This document shows, one piece after another, positions 8,108 to 14,955 of a stretch of DNA of 64,000 bases. Under the pieces are notes generated by a model. It did not search any database and was not told the origin of the DNA. It was given only the letters and a program-made list of their open reading frames with translations. Each line of letters opens with the position of its first letter. The stretch's first letter is position 1. Source of the stretch: Streptococcus oralis subsp. dentisani (GTDB taxonomy: Bacteria > Bacillota > Bacilli > Lactobacillales > Streptococcaceae); assembly GCF_007475365.1 (NCBI RefSeq), contig NZ_CP034442.1:1605001-1669000 (forward strand), in the 5' to 3' direction. The position numbers and the translations under genes were made by a program.

Positions 8108-9253
8108 TTAGCTGGAGCGGATGAAATCCATGAACTGGTCAACGACTTCAACACGTTGATTATCATTGATGTGGGTATACATATCAAGGGTGATTTGAAC
8201 ATTATTGTGACCGAGTCTATCTGAAATGATTTTGGCTGTAATACCAGCTTCAAACAGAAGAGAAGCATGTGTATGCCTAAATCCGTGAGGCGAAATTTTT
8301 TTAAGATCTTTGTGTTTACAAAAGAATCTGCTAAGCTTCACTTTCATAGTTGCGGCTAAAAGCCATCCCCCTATGTCATTCGTAAAAATATAATTCGAAT
8401 CATGTTTGTAAGGCACACCAGCCTGGAAATATTCTTTTATTTGCTGTCGTTTCCAGAATTTCAAAACATTCAGAGTTTCATCATCTAAGGTGATAACCCT
8501 CTTACTCCTTTTGGTTTTAGGATCCTGAACAGTTTGTTTTTTGCCAATCACGACAGCCGTGCGAGAAATGCTTAACCGTTTATTTTCAAAGTCAACATCT
8601 GACCACATGAGACCGATAGCTTCTCCAGTTCTCAAGCCAGAAAAAGCGAGTAAGTGGAAAAAAGTGTAGTCTACAGGCTTAAAATTTGCTTTGGAAACTT
8701 TAAGGAATTCGGTCAGTTCCTGCTTTGTATAGTAGTTTTCTTTGCCCTTTAAGGGTTTATTTTTAGGCTTGATAATCTTGTCTAAGGGATTTGACTTAAT
8801 GATGTCAAGAGAAGTGGCATACTTGAAAATACGGCTAATGACAGAGTAGTAATTAGAATATAGGATATAGCGATTGCTTAACTTTATAGCAACCTTCTGA
8901 CAATAAGCGACACTGATCTGCTTAATCTTCATATCTGTGAAATACAAGTCAATCATAATATCAAGCTTTTTCTTGACATTCTGATAAGTTGTTGGTTTGA
9001 CGGTATTTTTATAGCTATCAAGCCATAAATCAGCGACTTCAGCGAAAGTAGGATTCTGGAAATCTTCATTGTTTGAAAAACCATTTTCTTCAACATCTAA
9101 GAGAAGGTCACGTTCGGCAGCCTTAGCCTCTTTAATGGTTTTAAAACCACGACGTGTTGTGCGTTTTTCTTTTCCAGTTGCAGGGTCTATGCCCAGGTAT
9201 GTTTGAAAGAGATATCTAGTCTCTCCTTTTTTTGTAATGTATTTTTTTATCAT
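8108..9253 (-). CDS. int: Phage tyrosine integrase
   Basis: A 381-residue site-specific recombinase that inserts and, with a directionality factor, excises the prophage. The N-terminal ~60 residues are an arm-site-binding domain of the Tn916/temperate-phage type (LGIDPATGKEKRTTRRGFKT). A SAM-like core-binding domain covers about residues 65-160. The catalytic domain shows Arg208 (FSGLRTGEAIG), His323 and Arg326 (PHGFRHTHA), His349 (RLGHNN) and nucleophile Tyr359 (TLDMYTH). An AAAGGA site precedes the ATG. It is leftward, next to the left end block, as usual for temperate streptococcal phages. No excisionase was recognised. Confidence 0.95.
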   Translation of the reverse strand: MIKKYITKKGETRYLFQTYLGIDPATGKEKRTTRRGFKTIKEAKAAERDLLLDVEENGFSNNEDFQNPTFAEVADLWLDSYKNTVKPTTYQNVKKKLDIMIDLYFTDMKIKQISVAYCQKVAIKLSNRYILYSNYYSVISRIFKYATSLDIIKSNPLDKIIKPKNKPLKGKENYYTKQELTEFLKVSKANFKPVDYTFFHLLAFSGLRTGEAIGLMWSDVDFENKRLSISRTAVVIGKKQTVQDPKTKRSKRVITLDDETLNVLKFWKRQQIKEYFQAGVPYKHDSNYIFTNDIGGWLLAATMKVKLSRFFCKHKDLKKISPHGFRHTHASLLFEAGITAKIISDRLGHNNVQITLDMYTHINDNQRVEVVDQFMDFIRSS

Positions 9254-9275
9254 AAAAAGTCCTTTCTTTTCGATT

Positions 9276-9306
9276 GCTTGCCCGCATAGTTGAAAAGGTG
9301 TAGAAC
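9276..9306 (+). repeat. GCCCGCATAGTTGA repeat, copy 1 (upstream of int)
   Basis: A 31-nt sequence with 27 identities to 12939-12969 and a 20/21-nt match to the reverse complement of 39191-39211. It lies in the int upstream region, oriented away from int. Its role is unknown. Confidence 0.7.
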
Positions 9307-9370
9307 TTATGATAAACTATAGTTGTATTTTTTTATCATCTTTTCCATTGCTTGTCACATGGAAAGTTGA

Positions 9371-9416
9371 ATCCTCACACTCAAAGTTTGGCGATGGCGA
9401 GTGTGGGGATTTTTTT
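9371..9416 (+). terminator. Rightward terminator between int and the HIRAN gene
   Basis: A 12-bp stem (ATCCTCACACTC with GAGTGTGGGGAT, one G-T pair) is followed by TTTTTTT on the plus strand. Both neighbouring genes run leftward, so this orientation implies a short rightward transcript starting in the int upstream region. On the minus strand the stem follows the HIRAN stop codon closely, but there is no U-run. Confidence 0.7.
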
Positions 9417-10329
9417 ATTTTTTAGCTAGGCGCCATATTGTTAAATCTAGATAATACGTTAATTCTTTTTCACGAGTAACAACTCTCTCGGTTTCAATAT
9501 TTAGAGTTTTATATGGACCACCTCTACCAGTTAGGATTGCATCGTATCTGTAATTTGGATTAGCTATGTAAGATGAAATTTGTGATGCGATCACAGCTGG
9601 TAAGTATCCAACAAAGATATTATTCACTAAAACTTTGATAGCATTTTTATCATGCGGATTTGAAGGTTCTGGTAATAGTTGAACGTCTACTGTTTTCAAT
9701 TTATTGTATTTGTAAACAGGTTTATATGTTTCGAGCATATAAGATTTCAAAGATTTATTATCTTTTCCAAAATAATGGACACCCTTGGAAAGAAAATCAG
9801 CAGCAGCTTCAGCTTCTTCTTTATGATAATTTGTTCCCATTAACAAGAAATCATCTCGGAAAACAATTGTATCAATCTGTGGACTGTAATTTTCAACTTT
9901 CTTCTTTTTCTCTCGCTTTGCAGTTAAACGACCAATAATGTAAGTTATAAAACCAGTAATAAACAAGAAGAAGCCGAGAGGTGGAAATAAAAATAGGAAT
10001 ATAGCACCTAAAACCATAAAGACAAGTCCAGCTTCTTTATATTCTTTGGGAGTGTGTTGCTTTTTACCGTTAGATAACAAAATAGATTGTTGTTTTTTTG
10101 TGACTACTTTTTTCTTTCTCTTTTTAGATGGTTTCAGAAAATCAGAAAGTCCAAATGTTGTCTTATGATAGATCTTGTTATACATGGCTTTCTTTGGATT
10201 TTTAACCCACCCCATCCCTTTCTTACCATATCCAGGAATAATAGCTTTTTTAGCTTGTCTTTTCCATTTGCTGGTAGTTCTAGCTTTCAAGCTCTTTTTT
10301 AGACTTGGTGTTCTCATTCCTATTTTCAT
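9415..10329 (-). CDS. HIRAN-domain membrane protein in the lysogeny module
   Basis: A 304-residue protein. The N-terminal ~95 residues are very basic (many Lys/Arg, low complexity). Two adjacent hydrophobic segments follow at about residues 102-140 (FMVLGAIFLFLFPPLGFFLFITGFITYIIG is the core, read in parts). The C-terminal half contains a HIRAN-type segment: LPEPSNPHDKNAIKV and VGYLPAVIAS. HIRAN domains bind DNA ends or damaged DNA in helicase-linked proteins and occur alone in phages. ATG at 10329 is preferred over an upstream start inside cI. It is placed between int and cI, where superinfection exclusion or other lysogenic-conversion genes are common; that role is an inference. Confidence 0.6.
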   Translation of the reverse strand: MKIGMRTPSLKKSLKARTTSKWKRQAKKAIIPGYGKKGMGWVKNPKKAMYNKIYHKTTFGLSDFLKPSKKRKKKVVTKKQQSILLSNGKKQHTPKEYKEAGLVFMVLGAIFLFLFPPLGFFLFITGFITYIIGRLTAKREKKKKVENYSPQIDTIVFRDDFLLMGTNYHKEEAEAAADFLSKGVHYFGKDNKSLKSYMLETYKPVYKYNKLKTVDVQLLPEPSNPHDKNAIKVLVNNIFVGYLPAVIASQISSYIANPNYRYDAILTGRGGPYKTLNIETERVVTREKELTYYLDLTIWRLAKK

Positions 10330-10342
10330 AATCTTTTCTCTC

Positions 10343-11143
10343 TCAATTTCTATATACACTGACAACTTCCCCAATAGTTCGAATGTCGTCATTCTCTGTC
10401 AGATGGATTTCTTCGTATCCACTATTTAAACTTTGAAGATACCAGGATCCATCATAATCTCTTTTAAGCTTTTTGACGAAGTTCTTGCCATTCACCTGAA
10501 AGATGCCTATTGAGTTAATATCAACCTGACTAGTGACCTTGATAAAAAGCAGGTCATTATCTTCTATCAGAGGCTCCATTGAGTCACCAGCCACTTTAGC
10601 AATAGTGTCATATTCGTTAGGGACATCATTGGCTCTCAGTCTTACTTCCATGTGTAAATTGTCTTCTTGGAAAGTACCATGACCAGCAGCTACCAAACCC
10701 TCTACATAATCAGTAATGTAGTCCTCGTCATCTTGAGACTTGTTAAAGATAGAAATAATATTAGTGCTTTCTTGCTCCTCAAGTTGGTCTTTAGCATAGC
10801 TAAGAACTTTTTCTTGTCTAGGTTTCTCTAACTTATCGTAGATAGGTAAGATTTCAGGTTGTTCATTTGATGTTGAGTTACGTTCATTATCTGGTACACG
10901 TTTTTTCTCAACATCATAGCCCATAAGCCAAGGTTCGCTTACTTCAAGTGTTTTAGAAAGTAGGTAAATTCTGTGTTGATCAGGAGACTGTACGCCATTA
11001 ACATACTGAGAAAGGGTACTTTTCCCCATTCTTATTCCTAATTCTTTTTGATAAGGTAATGATTTTTCAAGTATTTCAACTTGTTTTAAATTTCTTTCAG
11101 ACATGAGCTGTTTTAGTCGCTCAGATGGGTTGCTGCTTCTCAT
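10343..11143 (-). CDS. CI-type repressor, XRE plus S24 peptidase domain
   Basis: A 266-residue lysogeny repressor. Residues about 8-75 form an XRE helix-turn-helix (SERNLKQVEILE, MGKSTLSQYVNG). The C-terminal LexA-like domain has the cleavage pair Ala153-Gly154 (VAAGHG), Ser188 (AGDSMEP) and Lys225 (FVKKLKRD), so RecA-stimulated self-cleavage on DNA damage is expected. A strong AAGGAGGAGG site precedes the ATG. Expressed leftward from the promoter at 11176-11204, which overlaps a potential operator, so it is likely self-regulated. The HIRAN gene follows 13 nt downstream, making an operon likely. Confidence 0.92.
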   Translation of the reverse strand: MRSSNPSERLKQLMSERNLKQVEILEKSLPYQKELGIRMGKSTLSQYVNGVQSPDQHRIYLLSKTLEVSEPWLMGYDVEKKRVPDNERNSTSNEQPEILPIYDKLEKPRQEKVLSYAKDQLEEQESTNIISIFNKSQDDEDYITDYVEGLVAAGHGTFQEDNLHMEVRLRANDVPNEYDTIAKVAGDSMEPLIEDNDLLFIKVTSQVDINSIGIFQVNGKNFVKKLKRDYDGSWYLQSLNSGYEEIHLTENDDIRTIGEVVSVYRN

Positions 11144-11175
11144 GAAACCTCCTCCTTTTTCCTGTTTATAAGCCT

Positions 11176-11204
11176 ATTATAAACCATCTTGAACAAAAAT
11201 TCAA
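11176..11204 (-). promoter_or_regulatory. Repressor maintenance promoter (PRM-like)
   Basis: On the minus strand TTGAAT (-35) and TATAAT (-10) are separated by exactly 17 nt. The -35 overlaps the inverted repeat TTGAACAAAAATTCAA at 11189-11204. Confidence 0.8.
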
Positions 11205-11210
11205 TAGAAA

Positions 11211-11227
11211 GTTCATAAAAAATGAAT
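11211..11227. promoter_or_regulatory. Operator 1 of the CI/Cro switch
   Basis: GTTCAT-AAAAA-ATGAAT, an inverted repeat one base short of perfect, between the divergent promoters. Confidence 0.75.
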
Positions 11228-11234
11228 TTTTTAC

Positions 11235-11263
11235 TTGACTAGGTTCATTCAACGTGATAGAAT
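11235..11263 (+). promoter_or_regulatory. Rightward early promoter (PR-like)
   Basis: TTGACT (-35) and TAGAAT (-10) are separated by exactly 17 nt. A degenerate operator half, GTTCATTCAACGTGATA (11243-11259), lies in the spacer, so repressor bound there would block polymerase. Confidence 0.85.
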
Positions 11264-11278
11264 ATGTTTTGTAAGAAA

Positions 11279-11295
11279 GTTCATGAAAAATGAAC
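11279..11295. promoter_or_regulatory. Operator 2 of the CI/Cro switch
   Basis: GTTCAT-GAAAA-ATGAAC, a perfect 6-5-6 inverted repeat in the cro leader just before the ribosome binding site. Confidence 0.8.
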
Positions 11296-11312
11296 AAGAA
11301 AGGAGTAAGCTA

Positions 11313-11549
11313 ATGAGTAACGATTATTCAAAACTTGCAGGAAAGATTGTTGAAAAGTATGGCACTCAATACAACTTTGCTCAAGCAATGGGGCTCTCAG
11401 AGCGCTCAATCTCTTTAAAGATGAATAATAGAGTTCCTTGGAAAGATTTTGAGATGGCAAAAGCCTCAGAGTTATTAGATATTAATGTAAATCAATTACA
11501 TGAATATTTTTTTACACCTAAAGTTCATGTTTGTGAACAAATAGCATAG
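11313..11549 (+). CDS. Cro-like repressor (DUF739-like)
   Basis: A 78-residue helix-turn-helix protein (YNFAQAMGLSERSISLKMNNRVPW), divergent from the CI gene. By position and size it is the Cro counterpart, expected to bind the GTTCAT operators and favour the lytic cycle. ATG at 11313 is chosen because AAGGAG lies 7 nt upstream; an in-frame extension to 11235 would overlap the promoter. The antirepressor gene starts 12 nt downstream. Confidence 0.85.
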   Translation: MSNDYSKLAGKIVEKYGTQYNFAQAMGLSERSISLKMNNRVPWKDFEMAKASELLDINVNQLHEYFFTPKVHVCEQIA

Positions 11550-11561
11550 AAAGGAGACGCT

Positions 11562-12281
11562 ATGAACGAACTCATCAACGTAACTCTAAATGATAATCAT
11601 GAGCCAGTAGTATCAGGTAGACAACTACACGAGGCTCTGGAAGTTAAAACAGAATATAAGAAGTGGTTTAGTCGTATGACTGAATACGGCTTTAATGAAA
11701 ACGAAGACTTTTTAAAGGTGACCCAAAAATGTCTCACCTCTTCAACAGGTCAAAACACGACTGACCACCTCATCAAGCTAGACATGGCTAAAGAAATTGC
11801 TATGATCCAGCGAACGGAGCGAGGCAAGCAAGTCAGACAGTATTTCATCCAAGTAGAGAAAGATTTCAATAGCCCTGAGAAAATCATGGCAAGAGCCTTA
11901 CTCATGGCAGACAAGAAGGTTCATAAGCTGGAAGCTCAGATTGAGGCTGATAAACCGAAGGTACTCTTTGCGGACGCAGTCAGCGCAAGTCACACATCTA
12001 TCTTGGTCGGAGACCTTGCTAAGCTCATCAGTCAAAACGGCTACAAAATCGGAGGCAATCGTCTTTTTGTCTGGTTGCGTGAAAATGGCTACTTGATCAA
12101 GCGAAAAGGATCTGACTGGAACATGCCAACACAACGAAGCATGGAAATGAAACTCTTTGAAATCAAGGAGTCAACCATCACACATCCTGACGGTCATATC
12201 TCTGTCAGCAAGACCGTCAAGGTCACTGGCAAGGGGCAGCAGTATTTTATCAACAAATTTTTGAATGAGGAGGCAGTATGA
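11562..12281 (+). CDS. Phage antirepressor, AntA/AntB plus C-terminal KilAC-type domain
   Basis: A 239-residue protein of the antirepressor class. The N-terminal domain (about residues 15-85) has the AntA/AntB signature: VSGRQLHEALEVKTEYKKW and DEDF-like NEDFLKV. The C-terminal ~110 residues (LVGDLAKLISQNGYKIGGNRLFVWLRENGYL) form the KilAC-type phage antirepressor domain. Such proteins counter the CI repressor or alter early transcription. It follows cro with an AAGGAGACG site and shares an ATGA overlap with the next small gene, so it belongs to the early operon. Confidence 0.88.
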   Translation: MNELINVTLNDNHEPVVSGRQLHEALEVKTEYKKWFSRMTEYGFNENEDFLKVTQKCLTSSTGQNTTDHLIKLDMAKEIAMIQRTERGKQVRQYFIQVEKDFNSPEKIMARALLMADKKVHKLEAQIEADKPKVLFADAVSASHTSILVGDLAKLISQNGYKIGGNRLFVWLRENGYLIKRKGSDWNMPTQRSMEMKLFEIKESTITHPDGHISVSKTVKVTGKGQQYFINKFLNEEAV

Positions 12282-12439
12282 TGAGACCAAAACGATATCC
12301 GTATAGTGGGAAAAGAAAAAAGCCTATCGGGCAATCGATAGACTTACTAACAAGAATTAGTATACTCGAATCTCAAGTGATTAATCTAGCGAATCACGAA
12401 ATGTCCAAGATACCATCTTCACGTTCTTCAACCGTATAG
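12278..12439 (+). CDS. Small basic phage protein (53 aa)
   Basis: Begins MMRPKRYPYSGKRKKP and overlaps the antirepressor stop (ATGA), behind GAGGAGGCAG. Its N-terminus is clearly related to that of the 18022 gene (MRPKKYPYLGRRKRQ). Its last 46 nt overlap the opposite-strand gene at 12394-12612. The function is unknown; it looks like a truncated relative of the 18022 protein. Confidence 0.5.
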   Translation: MMRPKRYPYSGKRKKPIGQSIDLLTRISILESQVINLANHEMSKIPSSRSSTV

Positions 12440-12612
12440 CCAGCACTGATACATTCTGAAATAATTTCATCTTTAGGAATTGAATATAGTGCTGGATCTA
12501 TATGACAAACTTTAAATAATGGATTGCTCAGAATCGATTGAATGGTGCGGTCCAAATCATCCCAGCCAAAGCTAGGATAATTCTTTTCAGGTCTAGGTCG
12601 TAATCGTGACAT
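12394..12612 (-). CDS. Small leftward phage protein (72 aa), unknown
   Basis: Encoded against the direction of the early operon. A strong AAAGGAGAAG site lies 6 nt before the ATG, and an extended -10 box lies further upstream at 12672-12680, so it appears to be independently expressed. The protein is acidic (DDLDRTIQSILSNPLFK, CISAGYTVEEREDGILDIS). I do not recognise it. An isolated gene with its own promoter in opposite orientation is typical of a lysogenically expressed accessory gene. Confidence 0.55.
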   Translation of the reverse strand: MSRLRPRPEKNYPSFGWDDLDRTIQSILSNPLFKVCHIDPALYSIPKDEIISECISAGYTVEEREDGILDIS

Positions 12613-12627
12613 CGGTCTTCTCCTTTC

Positions 12628-12680
12628 TATTGGAATTTTGACTAAAACGGTGAGAGGTCCTAGTCAAATTTATTATAGCA
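12628..12680 (-). promoter_or_regulatory. Promoter and inverted repeat of the leftward 72-aa gene
   Basis: The minus strand carries TGCTATAAT (12672-12680) with a poor -35. Downstream of it, an inverted repeat TTTGACTA ... TAGTCAAA with a 16-nt spacer lies in the leader. The repeat could be an operator or an RNA hairpin. Confidence 0.5.
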
Positions 12681-12728
12681 ATCGAGGAGAAAATTTCATC
12701 AGTCTTGAGACGGATATAGGAGGTTGAA

Positions 12729-12872
12729 TTGGAAGATAAAATCATTGAACTTGCTGATTACTTCATCAGCGAATCTAAAACCTACAGAGAAGCTAAAATA
12801 GCGTGTGAGAAGCTATTAAAACAAGTCAGCCATGAGATTGAACTCAGGGCGATGGAAAGTAATATTGTATAA
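12729..12872 (+). CDS. Small acidic phage protein (47 aa), TTG start
   Basis: Reads from TTG 12729 behind a good AGGAGG 5 nt upstream; begins MEDKIIELADYFISESK. Helical, charged, with no recognisable family. It resembles the short proteins often found in the early region of streptococcal phages. Confidence 0.5.
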   Translation: MEDKIIELADYFISESKTYREAKIACEKLLKQVSHEIELRAMESNIV

Positions 12873-12874
12873 AC

Positions 12875-12902
12875 AAAAAAGCACCTGACAGCAATCAGGC
12901 GC
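12875..12902 (-). terminator. Leftward terminator-like hairpin
   Basis: On the minus strand GCGCCTGA-TTGCTG-TCAGGTGC is followed by TTTTTTG. It would stop leftward transcription, although no leftward gene lies to its right. It may block antisense transcription into the early operon or protect the 72-aa gene. Confidence 0.55.
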
Positions 12903-12938
12903 ATACTTAAATAATTAAAACCATTATATCACAAAAAT

Positions 12939-12969
12939 GCTTGCCCGCATAGTTGAGAGGATGTAGAAA
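12939..12969 (+). repeat. GCCCGCATAGTTGA repeat, copy 2 (before the 12970 gene)
   Basis: Twenty-seven of 31 positions match copy 1. Here the copy runs straight into the start codon, and its GAGAGGATG part is the ribosome binding site of the 12970 gene. Confidence 0.7.
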
Positions 12970-13260
12970 ATGGAAGGAATAACGTTACAATTACGATTGG
13001 ACGGCGAAAGTGCTGAATTGTTCACGAATCAATTATTGGCCTTTGCTGAAAAGCAGGTCAAGGAGCAGTTAGAGAATGATCGTATGCCAATCAATCAACA
13101 GGCTTTGATGAAGAAGTTTGGCTTTACTCATGGCTATATTAAAAAGTTAGAACGTAAAGGATTAAGATTTCGTAAGCAAGGGAAAGATATTATGTACGAT
13201 GTCAATGATGTTTATGAGATTTTAGAGTTAGAAAAACAAGTACGAAAATTAAGAGCGTAA
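12970..13260 (+). CDS. DUF771-like helix-turn-helix protein
   Basis: A 96-residue protein. Its C-terminal half (NQQALMKKFGFTHGYIKKLERKGLRF...DVNDVYEILE) looks like a short winged or MerR-like helix-turn-helix, as in DUF771 phage proteins. It starts the second block of early genes. Because it is a small DNA-binding protein it is also a possible directionality factor, but there is no direct evidence for that. Confidence 0.65.
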   Translation: MEGITLQLRLDGESAELFTNQLLAFAEKQVKEQLENDRMPINQQALMKKFGFTHGYIKKLERKGLRFRKQGKDIMYDVNDVYEILELEKQVRKLRA

Positions 13261-13271
13261 GGAGAAATAAA

Positions 13272-13586
13272 ATGTTTGAACCACCGATTTTAGACCAGCT
13301 GATGGGTGTTGGAGCTCTGCTGATTGGATTTGCAGGTGCTTGCCGTCATATCAAATTGCAGGAACAACGCAAGGAAGAAGAAAGACGAGAAGAGCAAGAA
13401 TTTGCGTCTATGATTATCCAAGGGTATAACCATGCATACGAACGTGGTAGAGAGGCAGAACGTCAAGAAATTCGCAAGAATATTCGCAGAGAGTTCAAAG
13501 GCTTTACCTACGACAATGAACGTCCTGAAGGCTTGCGTCCTGAGCCGTTGGCCTTGCCAGAACCTAAAATGCACATTATGAAGTGA
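13272..13586 (+). CDS. Small phage protein with N-terminal hydrophobic segment
   Basis: 104 residues. Residues about 5-24 are hydrophobic (LDQLMGVGALLIGFAGA), followed by a highly charged helical stretch rich in Glu/Arg/Gln. Probably membrane-anchored with a cytoplasmic coil. No family recognised. It lies 11 nt after the previous gene with a GGAG site. Confidence 0.55.
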   Translation: MFEPPILDQLMGVGALLIGFAGACRHIKLQEQRKEEERREEQEFASMIIQGYNHAYERGREAERQEIRKNIRREFKGFTYDNERPEGLRPEPLALPEPKMHIMK

Positions 13587-13598
13587 GGGCGTCAGGAA

Positions 13599-13898
13599 AT
13601 GGAAAGATTGATTGAATGGCTGGATAACCTGATTATGACTGTTAAAGAACTGAAAGAAAAGGAATCAGCTTCAAGACATTTTATTACGATTTGGGAAAAT
13701 GATTACAAAAATCTATTACTAGTCAAAGAATACCTAACCGACTATGAAAAATTAGCTAAGGACTATCGTGATGTAGTCTCTGAGAATAAGCTGCTAAAGG
13801 TCGAGAAGATGGCGCTAGAGGGTATGCACATCTATGAGGATATGCGGATGAAGTACCGTGCGAATCGTAGGAAGTGGGGTGTTAGATTATGGCGTTAA
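13599..13898 (+). CDS. Small coiled-coil phage protein
   Basis: 99 residues, almost entirely helical and charged, with heptad-like leucines (LKEKESASRHFITIW, ENKLLKVEKMALEG). Its end overlaps the start of the replisome organizer gene by 10 nt. The function is unknown. Confidence 0.55.
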   Translation: MERLIEWLDNLIMTVKELKEKESASRHFITIWENDYKNLLLVKEYLTDYEKLAKDYRDVVSENKLLKVEKMALEGMHIYEDMRMKYRANRRKWGVRLWR

Positions 13899-14761
13899 AA
13901 AACAAGCGGTATTTCTGGATCCAGCTTGCTCAGGACTTCTTTAAGTCAAAGGAGATGAAACTACTTCGTAAGATTGCAGGTGGCGATACGCATACTATCA
14001 TCTATCTCAAAATGATGTTGATTAGTTTAGAGGATGGCGGGCACATCTACTATGATGGACTTGCTGACAATCTAGCTGAAGAAATCGCTCTTATGATTGA
14101 TGAGAATGTTGAAGACATCAAAATTACTTTGCTTTTTTTAGAAAGCAAAGGTTTGCTGACTAGAAAAAATGACAGAGATTATTTCTTAGAGCAAGTTCCT
14201 GAGATGGTAGGTAGTGAAACCGCAAGCGCCAGAAGGGTTCGCAAATTTCGAGAGAATCAATTGGCGTTACAATGTAACAACGATGTAATAAAGCGTAACG
14301 GAGATATAGATATAGATAAAGAGATAGATATAGAGATAGAGAAAGATAGAGATAAAAATCCAGTCGAGCTCATCGTGGAAGAATATCAATCTCGTATTGC
14401 TCCGTTAGATGGAACTCAATTTGAAATCTTGAAAGAGTTCATCACATTAGATGGCATGGAAGCAAAGGTAGTCTTGAAAGCAATTGGTCTTGCTGCTGAC
14501 AATGGTAAAAGGAATTTTAGTTATATCAGAGCGATTTTGACGAATTGGAAGAACGATGGAGTTTTGACGATTGCAGCAGTCGATGAACGTGAGCGAGCGT
14601 ACAAAGAAAGCAAAATCAGCAAACGTCCAAGCAATCAGAAATCAAATGTTCCTGAATGGTCACAACCAGACTATGTCAATAAGACTAGTGACGAGACCAA
14701 AAAGGACCTTGAGAAGAAGAAACAAGAAATGCTAGAAAGACTTGAGAAAGGAAGAAACTGA
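13889..14761 (+). CDS. Phage replisome organizer (N-terminal rep_org plus DnaD-like domain)
   Basis: A 290-residue initiator. Residues 1-~120 match the phage replisome-organizer N-terminal domain (RYFWIQLAQDFFKSKEMKLLRKIAGG). Residues about 160-235 form a DnaD/DnaB2-like domain ending in the YIRAILTNWKNDG signature. The two are joined by a low-complexity Asp/Ile/Lys/Glu linker encoded by a GATATA-type repeat tract at 14302-14355. In related phages such proteins bind an origin inside their own gene and recruit the host helicase loader. No phage DnaC-like loader follows. The start is ATG at 13889 within the previous gene. Confidence 0.85.
   Translation: MALKNKRYFWIQLAQDFFKSKEMKLLRKIAGGDTHTIIYLKMMLISLEDGGHIYYDGLADNLAEEIALMIDENVEDIKITLLFLESKGLLTRKNDRDYFLEQVPEMVGSETASARRVRKFRENQLALQCNNDVIKRNGDIDIDKEIDIEIEKDRDKNPVELIVEEYQSRIAPLDGTQFEILKEFITLDGMEAKVVLKAIGLAADNGKRNFSYIRAILTNWKNDGVLTIAAVDERERAYKESKISKRPSNQKSNVPEWSQPDYVNKTSDETKKDLEKKKQEMLERLEKGRN
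14302..14355 (+). repeat. GATATA/GATAAA/GAGATA tract, candidate replication origin
   Basis: About nine imperfect hexamers of the form GA-T/G-A-T/A-A follow one another between the two domains of the replisome organizer. In lactococcal and streptococcal temperate phages the origin lies in the same place, so origin iterons are a reasonable reading. A simple linker expansion is the alternative. Confidence 0.45.
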
Positions 14762-14955
14762 TGTTTATTTTGAAACATGGAACAAAAGAGGAAAAACCGT
14801 ACTTGATGTCTGCTAAAATCGGCGTGACTGGAATAGATATCTCATTTTCAGAAGAGAGGGGAGCTATTCGGTTTGTTTCTCGTGCGGTCGCAATGCAGGT
14901 GGCCAAGGCGCTAAGATCATTTGGTAATTTTTATGTGATTCAGGTGAAGAGATGA
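14761..14955 (+). CDS. Small conserved phage protein (64 aa)
   Basis: Begins MFILKHGTKEEKPYLMSAKIG; its start codon overlaps the replisome organizer stop, and its stop overlaps the methyltransferase start. Predicted mixed alpha/beta, soluble. No family recognised, but the tight coupling on both sides supports a real gene. Confidence 0.6.
   Translation: MFILKHGTKEEKPYLMSAKIGVTGIDISFSEERGAIRFVSRAVAMQVAKALRSFGNFYVIQVKR

Noticed and set aside
9309-9425. 38-residue reading frame between int and the HIRAN gene as a real gene
   Set aside because: Its second half is the terminator stem and T-run, and the ribosome binding site is 12 nt away; kept only as part of the short-transcript idea.
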